Shown: positions 43,482-54,989 of the stretch, piece by piece
Numbering within the stretch: the first letter of the stretch is position 1
Layout of the letters: each line of letters begins with the position of its first letter
Translations under genes and position numbers: made by a program
Assembly: GCF_964204645.1 (NCBI RefSeq)
Contig: NC_134033.1
Location: 1,442,131 to 1,506,130 of the forward strand
Source: Tubulanus polymorphus
Lineage: Eukaryota; Nemertea; Palaeonemertea; Tubulaniformes; Tubulanidae
DNA length: 64,000 bases
Direction: 5' to 3'
The notes under the pieces: generated by a model
The model's input: the letters and a program-made list of their open reading frames with translations, nothing else
What the model was told of the DNA's origin: nothing
The model's database searches: none

Positions 43482-46297
43482 ATGGCAGCACAGGTAAAAG
43501 GATTCCTAGGATGAATAACGACTTCATATTTTTTCCTAGAATGAATTTCAACCACGTTCTTTCGGGTCTGGGATTTATGTAAACTGTAGATTCATAAATG
43601 TTTTTTTGCGCAATTTTCTTCATTAAACCATGAATTCATGTGAAACCTAACTTTTTCATGTGAAACCTAACTTTTTCGGAATTATGACGCATAGATAGTA
43701 TGAGAAAGCCATTTTGCAAGTGAAGCCTTTCAAGTTTGAAGTCAACGCCGCGTAATAAAAAGTTTTTGGAAAAGTTTCCAAATTCCTTGCGCGGCCATGA
43801 CGACGCTTAAGCTTTGAAGTCAGATTTAAACTTCGAATCCATTGCTGTTTTAAATCTTAAATTCGTGACTGTTCTTTCGTGCCCTTTGAATTGATATACA
43901 TGGTCCATATGGCGATCAAATACCCGGTAACTAATTTGATTTCGCTGACCCTTCGCGAGTAGAATGTTTTCTACCCATCGCCATCAGGTTATTCGTATTG
44001 AAACAAGAACATCTGGAAAAAACTCTGAAGATAGTTCAGAAGCATTCTGATTGAAGTATTGTTGTCTGTTGTCTAAAGTCTGCCTATTGAAGTCGGTGTC
44101 TGTGAATTCATTCAAGGCTTTAGACTCGGACGGTTTATAGTTAGTAGACTGATCTGAAAACTAACTTTAAATGCAAACGATGCCTCAGCAATATTGCATA
44201 ATCACCTCATTTCAACAATTGCGGTAAAACAGTCGACAAGTAAAAACATCTGGACTGGGTTTCATAGATGTGGAAGAAAAATAGTCCCTGCGAACATTTT
44301 GAAATTTGTCAGTTATAACCATGGTTTCTCATTGTTACTATGGTGGTTGTTAACCAGGATTTATACCTAGGAATAACTTTGATACTCAGTCTATGAAACC
44401 GGGCCCTGCTGGATAAAAATCAAATTTATACCAACGAAATAAATAACCTATTTTAAGATGATAACAGTATTCAGATCGCCAAAGGTCAATCACTTTAATT
44501 TGACTGTCAGTGTTACAAATTGGTTATGTGGGTTTTTAGTACCCCTAGTAACCGGGGAGTCGCACCCGGTAACTGCGACCGTAACCATAGTATCTCCGCT
44601 AACATAGTAACCACAAGGACTAGTGAAAAATTTCCCCACAGGTGGCGACGCTCGCGAAGATGTCGGCCGCGGCGGAAAAGGAAGCGCATCTCGCTCGCGC
44701 CAGTTCGATCAGACGATGGATCGATGTTCTTATAGAAACATCAGCTCGTATCGAACAACGCGAATGGGAAGCAGCTCATCCGCCATTTCTATCGTCTGCT
44801 TGGCGTCGTCTGAAAGGCGAGAAAATGCGAAAATGTTTTTCGAATTTGTCGGAAAAACTGAATTGCAAAAAATTTGGCGGTAAGATTTAACCGATGAAAA
44901 AGATTCGATTAGAAAAAGTGCCAGTGAAATTAGGGCCGACCGGGCGCGGCCTGGTCCATCCCCTTCAAAATTCGAATTTTCCCTCCGGAAAGCCTGGTAA
45001 AAAAATTTATCAAGGACTAAATTACATCTAAATAGGTCTATAAGGGCCAGAAAAAAATACTCTTTCTCGTTTATTTTATGTGGGAGGGTCAAGAGGCCAA
45101 AAGAACCCGCACCAAAATTTTTGCTTGCAGCCCTCGCATTGCCAGATATAATGCCCTTTTCAAATCAATCGCCCGCTCCAATTTTCAGGTCCACCCCATT
45201 CAAAGAATCCTAAATCGTGCAGTCTGACACCTGCAGGCGTGTTGGAAGCAGTCTTAAATTGCCGCAGCCAAATATACGATTTTTGACAAATTCTTGTATC
45301 TGGCCGCGGCGAATTTACTTCGATTTCGTTAAAAACGTGATATTCGAAGAAGACTACGTGATTCAGTAGATTCATTCCAATGCCACTGACCTGACAACCC
45401 TAGCCGAGTCCAGTTTAAATAAAACGTTCGAATCTTGAGTTGATTCAATTGCTTTATCAATACAGTTTATCTGAAATGGATTTAGGAGTTTATCCACTGT
45501 GGACCAACCCGCATTAGAACTAGGCCTAGTCCACTATAGGCCAGTGGTTGAATAAAGCCGTTAATGTTTCCCCCTATTTTATGCGAGGACGATTTGAAAA
45601 GCTGAACAAAAGCTGAGTATTGTTTCTCCTAGAACGAAAAAAAAAAATCCACTTTCACTTTTTTTTAGGTTGGATCAGATCCACTCGCCGAGTCGGAAAC
45701 CAGGTAATGTAGATCGTTAAAAAGAAAAAATCATAAGTCATAGTGTCGTACAGTCGAAATTCTAGCGCCGCCATCCTTTTTAATGGCAACACAATGCTGA
45801 GATTTTCCACAGAGAACGATTTGCTCAATTTAACTCTAATTCACCACAACTCTAACTCACTGCCAAATTCACATAATAACTCCGTAATTTTTCATTGGTG
45901 CCAACAGTGGCATTTATGTAAAGGACTTGAACCGTATTTCATTCAAAGTGACTCCGGAGCGCCGTTTATCATCATTTAGCGCATCGGCCTCTTCGATGAG
46001 TTCAGCCACTAGGCTTGTCGATGTCCCCTCTATGCATTGAGATTGGCATTATTATGTTTGAATTAATCATATGTAACTTATCATGCTTAGATAGATAAAG
46101 ATTATTATTATTATTATTATTATTATTATCATCATTATTATTATTATTATTATCTGTAGGATGAACGTGCTGATAATGATACTGCAGAGAATGTTGAACG
46201 TATCGTGGTCGAAGAACTGGAAGAGGCGACGCCTATAGACGTAGCCGGCGCTGGAGAGCATGTTTGGGCTGACTGGGACCGGGTTAGGAACACTTGA
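43482..46297 (+). CDS. Small conserved-looking protein, about 140 aa, unknown function
   Basis: Four exons chain in frame: 43482-43493 (MAAQ), 44642-44879, 45669-45703 and 46160-46297 (TGA), 423 nt in all. Exon 2 is helical and basic (RRWIDVLIETSARIEQREWE, SSAWRRLKGEKMRKC); the last exon is acidic (ENVERIVVEELEE) and ends VWADWDRVRNT. No signal peptide, TM segment or known domain was recognised. An AATAAA follows at 46395-46400. Introns carry a MITE (44255-44407), a dispersed repeat (45220-45420) and an ATT microsatellite (46095-46152). The tiny first exon is supported by a good donor (CAG then GTAAAA) and phase; the gene could instead start at the ATG at 44660. It shares its promoter with DCAF1. 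Confidence 0.65.
44255..44407. mobile_element. MITE F3-type copy, TIR GGGCCCGGTTTCATAG
   Basis: The ends CTGGGTTTCATAGATG and GTCTATGAAACCGGGCCCTG are inverted; it is related by its ends to the element at 13488-13620. It lies in intron 1 of the 140-aa gene. Confidence 0.7.
46095..46152 (+). repeat. (ATT)n microsatellite
   Basis: ATT trinucleotides with a few ATC interruptions sit just before the acceptor of the last exon and may act as its pyrimidine-rich tract. Confidence 0.9.
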
Positions 46298-46394
46298 GGT
46301 CTGAGAATCGACAAAAACGACCAAGATTTATCTTTTTTTTTTATATGAAAGGAATCAAGAATTTATGATGTTCTGTTCAAATTATAAATGGTTT

Positions 46395-46400
46395 AATAAA
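46395..46400 (+). terminator. Poly(A) signal of the 140-aa gene
   Basis: AATAAA lies about 100 bases past the TGA. Confidence 0.6.
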
Positions 46401-46589
46401 TAAATGGAGGTTTTCTCTTGAAGCTGGAGCTGCTGGTTGATGGATTGTTGATAAATCTGACCGCTAGGGGGATAATTTGCAAATTCTCATTTATAATTTG
46501 GTGCGATTCCAACAGTTCGTATTATATGAATAATGAGTAAAGCGTGTGAACATTTTTAATGTCAAAATCAAGTCAATTCATGTTGACAT

Positions 46590-46720
46590 TTGCTGCATGC
46601 GTGGTCAATCTGTATACCAGGTGACCAGCTCTGACCAATCAGAAGCTAGGGTTAGTGGTCAATCTGCATACCAGGTGACCAGCTCTGACCAATCAGAAGC
46701 TAGGGTTAGGATTAGGCATT
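46590..46720 (+). repeat. Two units of the CCAGGTGACCAGCTCTGACC / TTAGGG repeat
   Basis: Two 57-bp units contain CCAGGTGACCAGCTCTGACC and CAATCAGAAGCTAGGGTTAG. A five-unit array of the same repeat lies at 53450-53755, beyond the GPCR pair. Confidence 0.8.
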
Positions 46721-47227
46721 TGAGTAATCTGAATACCTGATTTGTTTACGCAAATTTTTGTTACCCAGAACTTTGTTCGTATTTGAACTGTATCAAGAAC
46801 AGTTTAAGAGAGGTACTTCACAAAGGACATTAAGTATCTACACTAATGAGGCTGTCTGTGCAAGGCCTATGGCATTCTTTGATTGTAAATAATGATATGA
46901 TACGATAATGATTTTATAAAAGCTGTTTGATTTCTGGATCGCGGATACAGTTTATTCAAACTACATTCTGTACTGACTTGTAGCAAGTTGTCTCCTCGGT
47001 GCTGGACGTGTATCGTGACGTAGATCTCACTTGACTTGTATACTGGTACGACATACAGAGATTCATCTTTGTGAAAGTTGAATTTTCAAGCACCATATAT
47101 ATAATTCATTTTCCGTCCGACGAAAATAGTTATAATTTGCTGCCCACGTTGAGAGTTGGTTTAAAACACGGAGAGAGGAGGTTTGTGTTACTGCAGAGTC
47201 ACTGATTACAGGTCTATAAGCTTCAAC

Positions 47228-48295
47228 ATGAATTCTACCACAATCTCGACGACTAATCCGCAGTGGTGCGAGGACCGGTATCCACCTGAAAGATGGGATC
47301 ACGTTTTCAGTTATAAGATTTACTTGTACGGATATTTTCCGGTTTCAGTTTTAGGAATGATTCTAAACTCTGTTTCTATTGTAGTATTCAGAAAGATCGG
47401 TCGCGACACTTATCAAACAATAATCATTCTCGCCTGGTTTGATTTACTGTTTCTATTTTCAGTGTTTCTTCTTTATCCACTTCGAATATTCATAATCCAA
47501 CAAAATGAAGCAGTTCTCGGCCGTTACGATGACTGGTATTTTGGACACGAAATTATAATTTGGGTTCTACCACTGTTTCATACGTTTCAAATGGCAAAAA
47601 ATTGGTCCGTAGTTATAATCAGTTTTGAAAGACTTCTGGTTGTCGCGAGTCCGCTGTATTTCAGACGATTCTGGAACAAAAAACAAATCATTTTTATATC
47701 GGTTTTAAACGCAATTTCTTCCGCAGTTTGTTACTGGCCGTATTATTTTCCACTACATTTACCCGGAAGGGCCACGCGACGCTGTTTGGAACGTTTATTC
47801 ACAATGGGAACCTTTGGAGCGAAAACAATTCGAACACCATTTACTTATTCGCCTGATTATGCATACAGTTACCTTGATAATTCCTATATCTTTATGACTG
47901 TTCTTGCACCTTTCATTTTTCTAATTGTGATAAATCTAACTTTGTTCGGAATTATGATATTTAGAAAACTAAATCGAAAGAAACAATTTCACGCGGACGC
48001 GGCGGCGCCCGGTGAAAAATCTACCGAACTCAAAATATTAAAAGTGGTTCTTATAATCGTAGCTATATTTTTTATCTGTGAAATTCCCGCATCACTGGAC
48101 CGTGTGTTAGGTTTCTTTAAAAATAAGTTTGGATTATATCACGGTCTAACCGGGGATAAGGAAATGATCATGCGTAAAGTAGGAATTCTGCTCAGTGTTT
48201 TTGACTCATCCGCAAATTTCTTCGTTTACTGCGCAACAAACGGCGCCTTTAGAAAAAAAGCTAAACACATTTCACTGATAAATTATTTTTTGTGA
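47228..48295 (+). CDS. Intronless class A GPCR, FMRFamide-receptor-like, copy 1
   Basis: This is 355 aa from the ATG at 47228 (MNSTTISTT, with an N-glycosylation sequon). The frame is open further upstream only through a TTG, so I did not use that. Seven hydrophobic segments are visible: TM1 with LNSVSIVVF, TM2 with LAWFDLLFLFSVF, TM3 ending SFERLLVVASPL (ERL in place of DRY), TM6 with FFICEIPASLDRV, and TM7 with SSANFFVYCATN in place of NPxxY. The FERLL..SPL and N-F-F-V-Y-C patterns are typical of the large lophotrochozoan FMRFamide/orphan receptor group. It should signal through G proteins for a small peptide; the ligand is unknown. A paralogue lies 1.8 kb downstream. Confidence 0.85.
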   Translation: MNSTTISTTNPQWCEDRYPPERWDHVFSYKIYLYGYFPVSVLGMILNSVSIVVFRKIGRDTYQTIIILAWFDLLFLFSVFLLYPLRIFIIQQNEAVLGRYDDWYFGHEIIIWVLPLFHTFQMAKNWSVVIISFERLLVVASPLYFRRFWNKKQIIFISVLNAISSAVCYWPYYFPLHLPGRATRRCLERLFTMGTFGAKTIRTPFTYSPDYAYSYLDNSYIFMTVLAPFIFLIVINLTLFGIMIFRKLNRKKQFHADAAAPGEKSTELKILKVVLIIVAIFFICEIPASLDRVLGFFKNKFGLYHGLTGDKEMIMRKVGILLSVFDSSANFFVYCATNGAFRKKAKHISLINYFL

Positions 48296-50103
48296 TTCTA
48301 AATAGAACAGAAAACAAAAGCAATTCCTTTCATATCATAGAATCAGACCAATTTTAATTCTATATATTTATCTGTTTTGATGTCTTGCTTGTGGCCGAAT
48401 CCTAATGTGCATAGATGACTTATCTAAAAAAAAACACATAAGACAAAATAGCAAACGCAAAACATTCAAGAATTATTGAAGTGGGATCAGTGGGAGACCC
48501 CTTTTGCGCGTAACCTCAAACTCAAGCGGGTACAGATCAGTCGTTAGGAAAGATATTGAAAAAAATTCAACTCAGGCTTAAACTGCAAATAACCCTCTTT
48601 AACCTCTGTGAAAATTGGAAATATAGCTTTAAGAGATACTTAGACTAAAAAAAATTGATACCTTGTTTCTCCGCTCTGCTGAGCTTAAATGTTGACCCGG
48701 CCGGCCGCCCATCTACCCTATACATTACTTTTTTAAAAATCGTGATAAATTTCACCATAACAGACCCGGCCGCTATAGAAATGAACTGTTAGTAAATTTT
48801 ATCATATTTTACAAAAATGACCCGGCCGCTGCGGAGAAACAAGGTTTCATTTTTGTTTAGCCTTAGATATTCTAAAATTTATAAATATTGCGATTTCTTT
48901 TACACGCGGCTAAGATATGCGGTCCTTGGTTTCACATCGTCACTGCTCTCAATTTTTCGCGTTCAAAAATTCCAAGAAACGCCAGCAAATATCTGCATTT
49001 CATTTCCTTTAAAGTGGTGTATAAATTGATTTCGTCGAGCAAGGGACTGCAGAACTATGTGATATTCAATCTAAACTTATGTTTTAAAAATGAGCGCAAA
49101 TTATCGCAACAATGGGGACCTCGAGGGACCGCCACAAAATGGCGCCTAGAAACTGGAAACTTCTTTATTGTGACAATCTTATTTTGTTTGGAATTATGAT
49201 ACATTGAAAACTAAGCTTGTAGGGTCCGATCTGAAATTTAGCTTTCCTCCTCGGATCCACAGGCACTGAGTCCATATTGGTGGGACAATCATCCGTACCG
49301 TTGTATCGAGTGGGAAAAAGCTTCGAGGAACAGAAATAAACTAGTCGATAATCAATGATTAGAAACCGTTAGAAAACTTATACTAAACTTGTCTTGTTTC
49401 ATGTTTGGAAGTTTGAATTCGAAACGGTGCCGATTCTACGAAGGCGGTGGAGGTGAGCGCAGGCGGGCGCAGGCGGGTGGAGGTGAGCGCAGGCGGGTGG
49501 AGGAGGGCGCAGGCGGGTGGAGGAGGGCGCAGGCGGGCGGAGGCGCCCGGTCCGTTCTCAGAAAATACGTATTTAAAGTTCTTTTCGAATCCGTCAATAT
49601 CGATCTCCTATATTCATACTGCCAGATACCGAATGGTACAAATTAGCTGCCCGTCTGTTTCACTCGGTTGATATTATTGATTTACTGATTTTTGTGCAGT
49701 GCAGTTTTGTGTTATAACAAATCAACAGTGCATTCAATGCATGTCTGAACTTGGAGTAATTCGATTAGTGAATAGCTCGAGGATACCCCATGTAATCATT
49801 CATTAAGACTTAACTCACTTGGAGCAAATAGTCCCTCTCCTCAGTCCTGGAGGTGTCTTGTATCGTGACAGTCGTATAGATTACTTCTGCACTTTCTTTA
49901 TGAAAATCAGAGTTTCATCTTTGGGGAATCTGCGTTTTCCAGCATTTAAAAGGTGTATGTGTATACGTATATTTTATTTTCGATCAGATGAAGATAATAG
50001 TTCACAGATCACGTTTTGAGTATATTTGATTATAGGGTGAGAGAGATAGAGATAGAGCAATTTGTGTTACTGCAGAGTAGTCACTGATTACAGGTCCTTC
50101 AAC
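48296..50103. other. Spacer between GPCR copies
   Basis: It holds a MITE F7 copy (48645-48865) and short AT-rich stretches. From about 49250 a block (TTGTATCGAGTGGG, GAAAACTTAT, GGCGCCCGGTCCGTTCTCAG) recurs at 51940-52760. A GGCGCAGGCGGGTGGAGG minisatellite spans 49440-49545. The 250 bases before copy 2 match those before copy 1, so the promoter was duplicated with the gene. Confidence 0.65.
48645..48865. mobile_element. MITE family F7 copy
   Basis: AAATTGATACCTTGTTTCTC at the left is inverted at the right as GGAGAAACAAGGTTTCATTT, with three internal GACCCGGCCG motifs. Confidence 0.7.
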
Positions 50104-51174
50104 ATGAATTCTACCACAATCACTACGACTATGGGTTTAGTATCCTGCGAGGACCTGAGCCTTTATCCACCCTTAAGATGGGATCACGTTTTCAGTTATA
50201 GTATTTACCTATACGGGTATTTGCCGGCTTCAGTTTGCGGAATGTTTCTAAACTCTGCTTCTATTCTCGTTTTCACAAAGATCGGTCGCTCCACTTATCA
50301 AACTATAATCATTCTCGCCTGGTTTGATTTACTGTTTCTATTTTCAGTGTTTCTTCTTTATCCACTTCGGATATTAGTAATCCAACAATATGAAGTAGTT
50401 CTCGGCCGTTTCGATGATTGGCTTTTTGGACACGAAATTATAATTTGGGTTCTACCGCTGTTTCATACGTTTCAAATGGCAAAAAATTGGGGCGTAGTTA
50501 CAGTAAATTTTGAAAGACTTCTGGTGGTCGCGAGTCCGCTGTATTTCAGACGATTCTGGAAGAAAAAACAAATCATTTTTCTGTCGGTTTTAAACATATT
50601 TTCTTCCGTCGTTTGTTTCTGGCCGTATTATTTTCCGCAACGTTTACCGGGAAGGCCCAGGCGGCGCTGTTTTAGACGTTTTTTCACTATGGGAGCTTTT
50701 GAAGCGAGAACAATTCGAACACCTTTTAGATATCGGGGTTTTGGCGCACTCAAATACATCGATAATTCCAATATGTTCATGACTGTTCTTGTACCTTATA
50801 TTTTGCTAATTATGATGAATCTAAATTTGTCAGGAATTATGATATTTAGAAAACTAAATCGAAAGAAACAATTTCACGCGGACGCGGCGGCGCCCGGTGA
50901 AAAATCTACCGAACTCAAAATATTAAAACTGGTTCTTATAATTGTAGCTATGTTCCTTATCCTTGAAACTCCCGCATCGCTGGACCGTATGCTAGTTTAC
51001 TTCCAAACAGAGTTACATCACGGTCTAGCCGGGGATGAAATGATGGTCATGCGTAAAGTAGGAATTCTGCTCAGTGTTTTAGACTCGTCCGTAAATTTCT
51101 TCGTTTACTGCGCAACGAACGTCGCCTTTAGACAAAAAGCTAAACAGATTTTACTGATAAATTATTTTTTGTGA
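50104..51174 (+). CDS. Intronless class A GPCR, FMRFamide-receptor-like, copy 2
   Basis: This is 356 aa from the ATG at 50104 (MNSTTITTT). It is clearly a tandem paralogue of the receptor at 47228: TM2-TM3 (TYQTIIILAWFDLLFLFSVF) and the third intracellular loop (KKQFHADAAAPGEKSTELKI) are identical over long stretches. Differences cluster in the N-terminus and the second extracellular loop, the usual ligand-contact regions (PFRYRGFGALKYIDNSN versus PFTYSPDYAYSYLDNSY). TM3 again ends with FERLLVVASPL, and TM7 reads SSVNFFVYC. The frame is intact, so both copies are probably functional with possibly different ligands. Confidence 0.85.
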   Translation: MNSTTITTTMGLVSCEDLSLYPPLRWDHVFSYSIYLYGYLPASVCGMFLNSASILVFTKIGRSTYQTIIILAWFDLLFLFSVFLLYPLRILVIQQYEVVLGRFDDWLFGHEIIIWVLPLFHTFQMAKNWGVVTVNFERLLVVASPLYFRRFWKKKQIIFLSVLNIFSSVVCFWPYYFPQRLPGRPRRRCFRRFFTMGAFEARTIRTPFRYRGFGALKYIDNSNMFMTVLVPYILLIMMNLNLSGIMIFRKLNRKKQFHADAAAPGEKSTELKILKLVLIIVAMFLILETPASLDRMLVYFQTELHHGLAGDEMMVMRKVGILLSVLDSSVNFFVYCATNVAFRQKAKQILLINYFL

Positions 51175-52800
51175 TCATGAACAGAAAACAAAAACAATTC
51201 CTTTCATGTCCTAGAATCAGATAAATCTTAATTCTCTATATTCATCTGTTTTGACGTCTTGGCTGCTGTGCGAGGGGTGTGCAGTATTAGTCCGCGTGGG
51301 CGCCAGACTATATAATAATAATATAAACTTTATTGTCAGTTACTAATAACTTTTGACGAAAAAAAAACATAAAATCACAAATTTATAAAAATGGTGATAG
51401 CAATTTACAGTCAGAAAATAAGAAATCCGAAATAACACAAAACACATTATAAGCTAATAAACCAGTTGTCCTAAACTTAGAGATGTTTCGAACATAATCT
51501 GTTTTGCGCATTAAATTTATGAATTGATCGGTGTTCGGGTGTACAAAATACTTTCTATAGGGATGTATTGAGATATGGGTGTAGCGTATGCGGGACATAC
51601 TAGTAAAACATGGTATAAATCTTCAATTTGATCATCATTACATTGTATATACTACAATACAGAGATTCCAGTACGCCTGATGGTGGCTTATAGTCTTAAG
51701 CCGAAACGTTACGCAAATATATATATATACTCATCTATTCAAGTTCCTCGTTTTTGCTGAATTATTTGTTGGATTTCTGTCGTTATTTCTAATGAAAATT
51801 GATACAGATGTACCCGCTATCAAAATACCCCTTACATTAATAATACGGTTTTTCGTGTCTGATTTCAGCCCTTTTACATTTAAGGAATAAAAGCCACTTG
51901 CCCGGAAGGTGGCAAGCATATCTGAAATTTTGATACCCTCTCAAAGATCAACCTGCCCCATACTCAAGCAGTCCGATAGGTGGCACTATCACATCCGTTG
52001 TATCGAGTGGGTAAAAATCTTTGAGACGTTTCACTAGCCCGTGATGATGACAATCGGCTTGTTCTAATGATAGTATACTTGTCGCGGGCAATCTCAGACA
52101 AGTGCTTAGATCGGACCTTATCTCTTATCATAGAAATCACAAAAAAACCTGGTATAAGTAAATCTAGCTTTATTCGTTTTTATAGTTTGTTGCAATACAA
52201 ACTTTATGTATCATATGAACAGAGCGATTGAAGCGGTTTCAGATTGGTTCGATAGCCCAAATTCTCTGCAAAAGGAAATGCTGGAATACACCAGTCATTG
52301 GGAGGTTAGATTCTGGTGCATTCTTTAGAAATATCGTTAAGATCGTGTTATGTGCCCCAAATGTTACTACGGTAAGAATGATCATGATAAGCACTGCAGC
52401 AAACTTCGCCCCACCTCGAGACAATCCGTGACGTCAGCAAAATCGATCCGGAAAACGGAAAATCACGGTGCAAAGCGTCAGAAATGAATGATTTCGTTGT
52501 TGTCCGAATAAGTTAAAAAATCCGAATTGGCCATGTCCAAGTCTGCGGCGAGGTTTAATTAATTCAGATTATAATGATAAATCACCGTAAGAAAACTTAT
52601 CATGTACTTATCTTGTCTTCATGTTTGGAGTTTGAATATGTAACTGCGATTCTGCAGCGGAGGCGCCCGGTCCGTTCTCAGAAACTACGCAAATATTCAA
52701 AGTTCTTATTGAATCCGTCAATATCAATCTCCCGTATTCATACCGTCAGATACCGCATCACACGAATATTGTCGTATCCATCGGTTTGGGCATTTGCCTC
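51175..52800. other. Region after the GPCRs: retroelement tail and orphan copy of GPCR flank
   Basis: At 51660-51720 a CTGATGGT-hairpin-GAAACGTTACG motif (hammerhead-like) is followed by a TA-rich stretch, suggesting the end of a Penelope-like or related element. From 51940 to 52760 the sequence repeats blocks that lie upstream of GPCR copy 2 (TTGTATCGAGTGGG, CTTATCTTGTCTTCATGTTTGG, GGCGCCCGGTCCGTTCTCAG), but no receptor follows. Confidence 0.55.
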
Positions 52801-52859
52801 GGTACTCTGGGGTAAGGACTGCTCCGTTGCGGAGCTACCCTTATCGATACAGATATCCG

Positions 52860-52990
52860 GCGCTACCGGTGGTCATGTGACTAAACAAAATGGCGGATTA
52901 CGCGCTGTGCGTGATAGACGGGCTGGATTAAATCGATTAATTAGTGTATTTGAAGTTGTTGTTATTGTTTATGGAAGTTCTAGATAAGGT
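52860..52990 (+). promoter_or_regulatory. Possible promoter and noncoding first exon (YY1-type site)
   Basis: ACAAAATGGCGGATTACG fits a YY1 site overlapping a start. The reading frame is only 13 codons, and a clean donor (GATAAG then GTAAGCAG) follows at about 52988. The downstream gene was not identified. Confidence 0.3.
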
Positions 52991-53449
52991 AAGCAGTTGA
53001 ACAGTTTATTCTACGATAGATTAGATCAGTCACGAGTGAATAGGTTCGCAACCAGAGCCGCAATTTACACCCGACCGGCAGAAATGGGAAGTGTGTACAC
53101 ACAGTGACACAGACAGTGTTTCAGAGCGAGGGGAGAGACCTGCTCTGCTTATGAATTACTCTATGAAGTCATTCACACAGTTCAATACCCTTTACATAGT
53201 GTTGAGTCCTTGAAATACCATATGGTATTCCTTTACTTTCATACCACGGCACTTTCAGCCAGCTACTCAAGTGTGATATATGGATGGAATAAAACCCCCT
53301 AATCTGAGATAATGGTAGGGTACTCCCTCCCCCAACTATTCCCATTGACAATATTTCCTGTCTTGTCATTTCTTTCAACTCAACAGATTTGTAAAATGAA
53401 GTCAATTCATGTTGACATTTGCTGCATGTGTGGTCTGTTTATTTTGTTG

Positions 53450-53755
53450 TTTATACCAGGTGACCAGCATCTCTAGACCAATCAAAATCTAGGGTTAGGG
53501 TTGTGGCCAATGTGCATACCAGGTGACCAGTTCTGACCAATCAGAAGCTAGGGTTAGGGTTAAGCTTGTGGACAATTAGCATACCAGGTGACCAGCAGCT
53601 CTAGACCAATCAGAATCTAGGGTTAGGGTTAAGCTTGTGGTCGATTTGCATACCAGGTGACCAGTTCTGACCAATCAGAAGCTAGGGTTAGGGTTAAGCT
53701 TGTGGTCGATTTGCATACCAGGTGACCAGTACTGACCAATCAGCAGCTAGGATTT
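53450..53755 (+). repeat. Five-unit array with CCAATCAG and (TTAGGG)2
   Basis: Units of about 60-70 bp read CATACCAGGTGACCAG, then GACCAATCAGAAGCTAGGG and TTAGGGTTAAGCTTGTGG. Each carries a CCAAT-box-like string and a two-copy telomere-like TTAGGG tract. The same unit occurs at 46590-46720. Confidence 0.8.
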
Positions 53756-54037
53756 TACTGTACTGCTGTATTGACGACACATTGGCTCGAAAAGTCATTA
53801 TAAGAAATACATGTAAATTTATAAAATAGGAAATAAGACTTTATCAAATAACTAAATATACAATAAAATTCAAACACTGACTGCATTACAAATTCTCTTT
53901 AGAATTTGGTGATGATTCTAACATTATGCCGGTTTTGTAAACTGGATATAGTGAACAGTCAACAGTCTCAAAATATATCTGTGTGATTCAGAAATCAGAC
54001 TAAAAGATGAAGATGTATTATCAATAGCAGTAACAAG

Positions 54038-54133
54038 ATGTTTCTAGTTGGTGGTTTAGCGATGATTTTGTGTTTGTTGATAGCTATCTGCGTGAACTGC
54101 AATGCGACGACTATCCTGATTCCTGACAGTTGA
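54038..54133 (+). CDS. Possible 31-aa signal-peptide micro-ORF
   Basis: The ATG at 54038 opens 31 codons to TGA: a short start, a hydrophobic core (GGLAMILCLLIAICVNC), then ATTILIPDS. This looks like a secretory leader with a 9-12 residue mature part, or the first exon of a secreted protein. No good donor lies inside it. It may be chance. Confidence 0.25.
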   Translation: MFLVGGLAMILCLLIAICVNCNATTILIPDS

Positions 54134-54639
54134 AAACAATTATTTCCTGTCTTAAAAGCGCGCTTCACACTAAAATCAATCCGAAAGCGCTATGCAATGG
54201 GATACCGGCAACACCAGATGGCGCAACAAAACACTGGGTTACTCTTTGTGAAAATCAGTTCATTTTCAATGAAACTTGAACATTATTTTTAGGCTTCCAA
54301 ATCCGGAAATTATCAAACGAGTCATCGAATTGATATAACATTTCCTTTCTCTCTCAGTATATGGTATTGATTTCACTGAAAATTGATTAACTAATCAGAA
54401 AATTTGACTCGAAGTTTATCGAAATGTAGAAGAAATCGAAGCGCGGTAACCCAGTGCCACTAGCGACACCTGGCGGATTATCGCTGAATCCTCGCTTCCC
54501 ACAGTAGCCTTGCCGGTATGCCATTATTTTAAACCGGGGGAAATTGACACAATTAGAAGAAAACATGCTGCTGCCAATACAATATGATTCAATACATTAC
54601 TATCTTCATGTATAGAGGAAACAAGCTTCTTGTTACTGC

Positions 54640-54860
54640 TGCCCTCTGTTGTCGTAGAAATGCACCAGCAGCAGCAGCAGCAGCAGCGGCAGCAACTTTA
54701 TTGATTTTTACCCGCGCTGATGACGCGCCTCGTACGATACTAATACATTCAACAGATAGATCACCACGGCGACGACGCAACAATATCCATCATCATCATC
54801 ATCAGCGAGCGATAAAAGAAAAACTCGTTAAAAATAATCATTACGAAATCTATTAACGGA
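54640..54860 (+). repeat. CAG/GCA and CAT trinucleotide tracts
   Basis: AGCAGCAGCAGCAGCAGCGG (54668-54690) and a CATCATCATCAT run (54788-54803) make the 90-codon ORF at 54584 look like Ala9 and His5 homopolymers. No domain supports it as a gene. Confidence 0.6.
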
Positions 54861-54989
54861 TATGTCATAAATATTCATATTGATCGCGGTTGAGACGACG
54901 AAGGACTGCTCCAATTTATTATCGACTGTTGTGTTACTGTTGAAGCATTTATCTATCGGAGGAATTTATATCAAGTATAGTAGACGAGT

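Noticed and set aside
47183-47227. N-terminal extension of GPCR copy 1 (and 50062-50103 of copy 2)
   Set aside because: These begin with TTG, not ATG; the first ATG gives MNSTT with a glycosylation site, conserved between both copies.
54584-54856. 90-codon ORF with Ala and His runs
   Set aside because: Made of CAG and CAT microsatellites; no domain, no splice support, and an equal antisense ORF exists.
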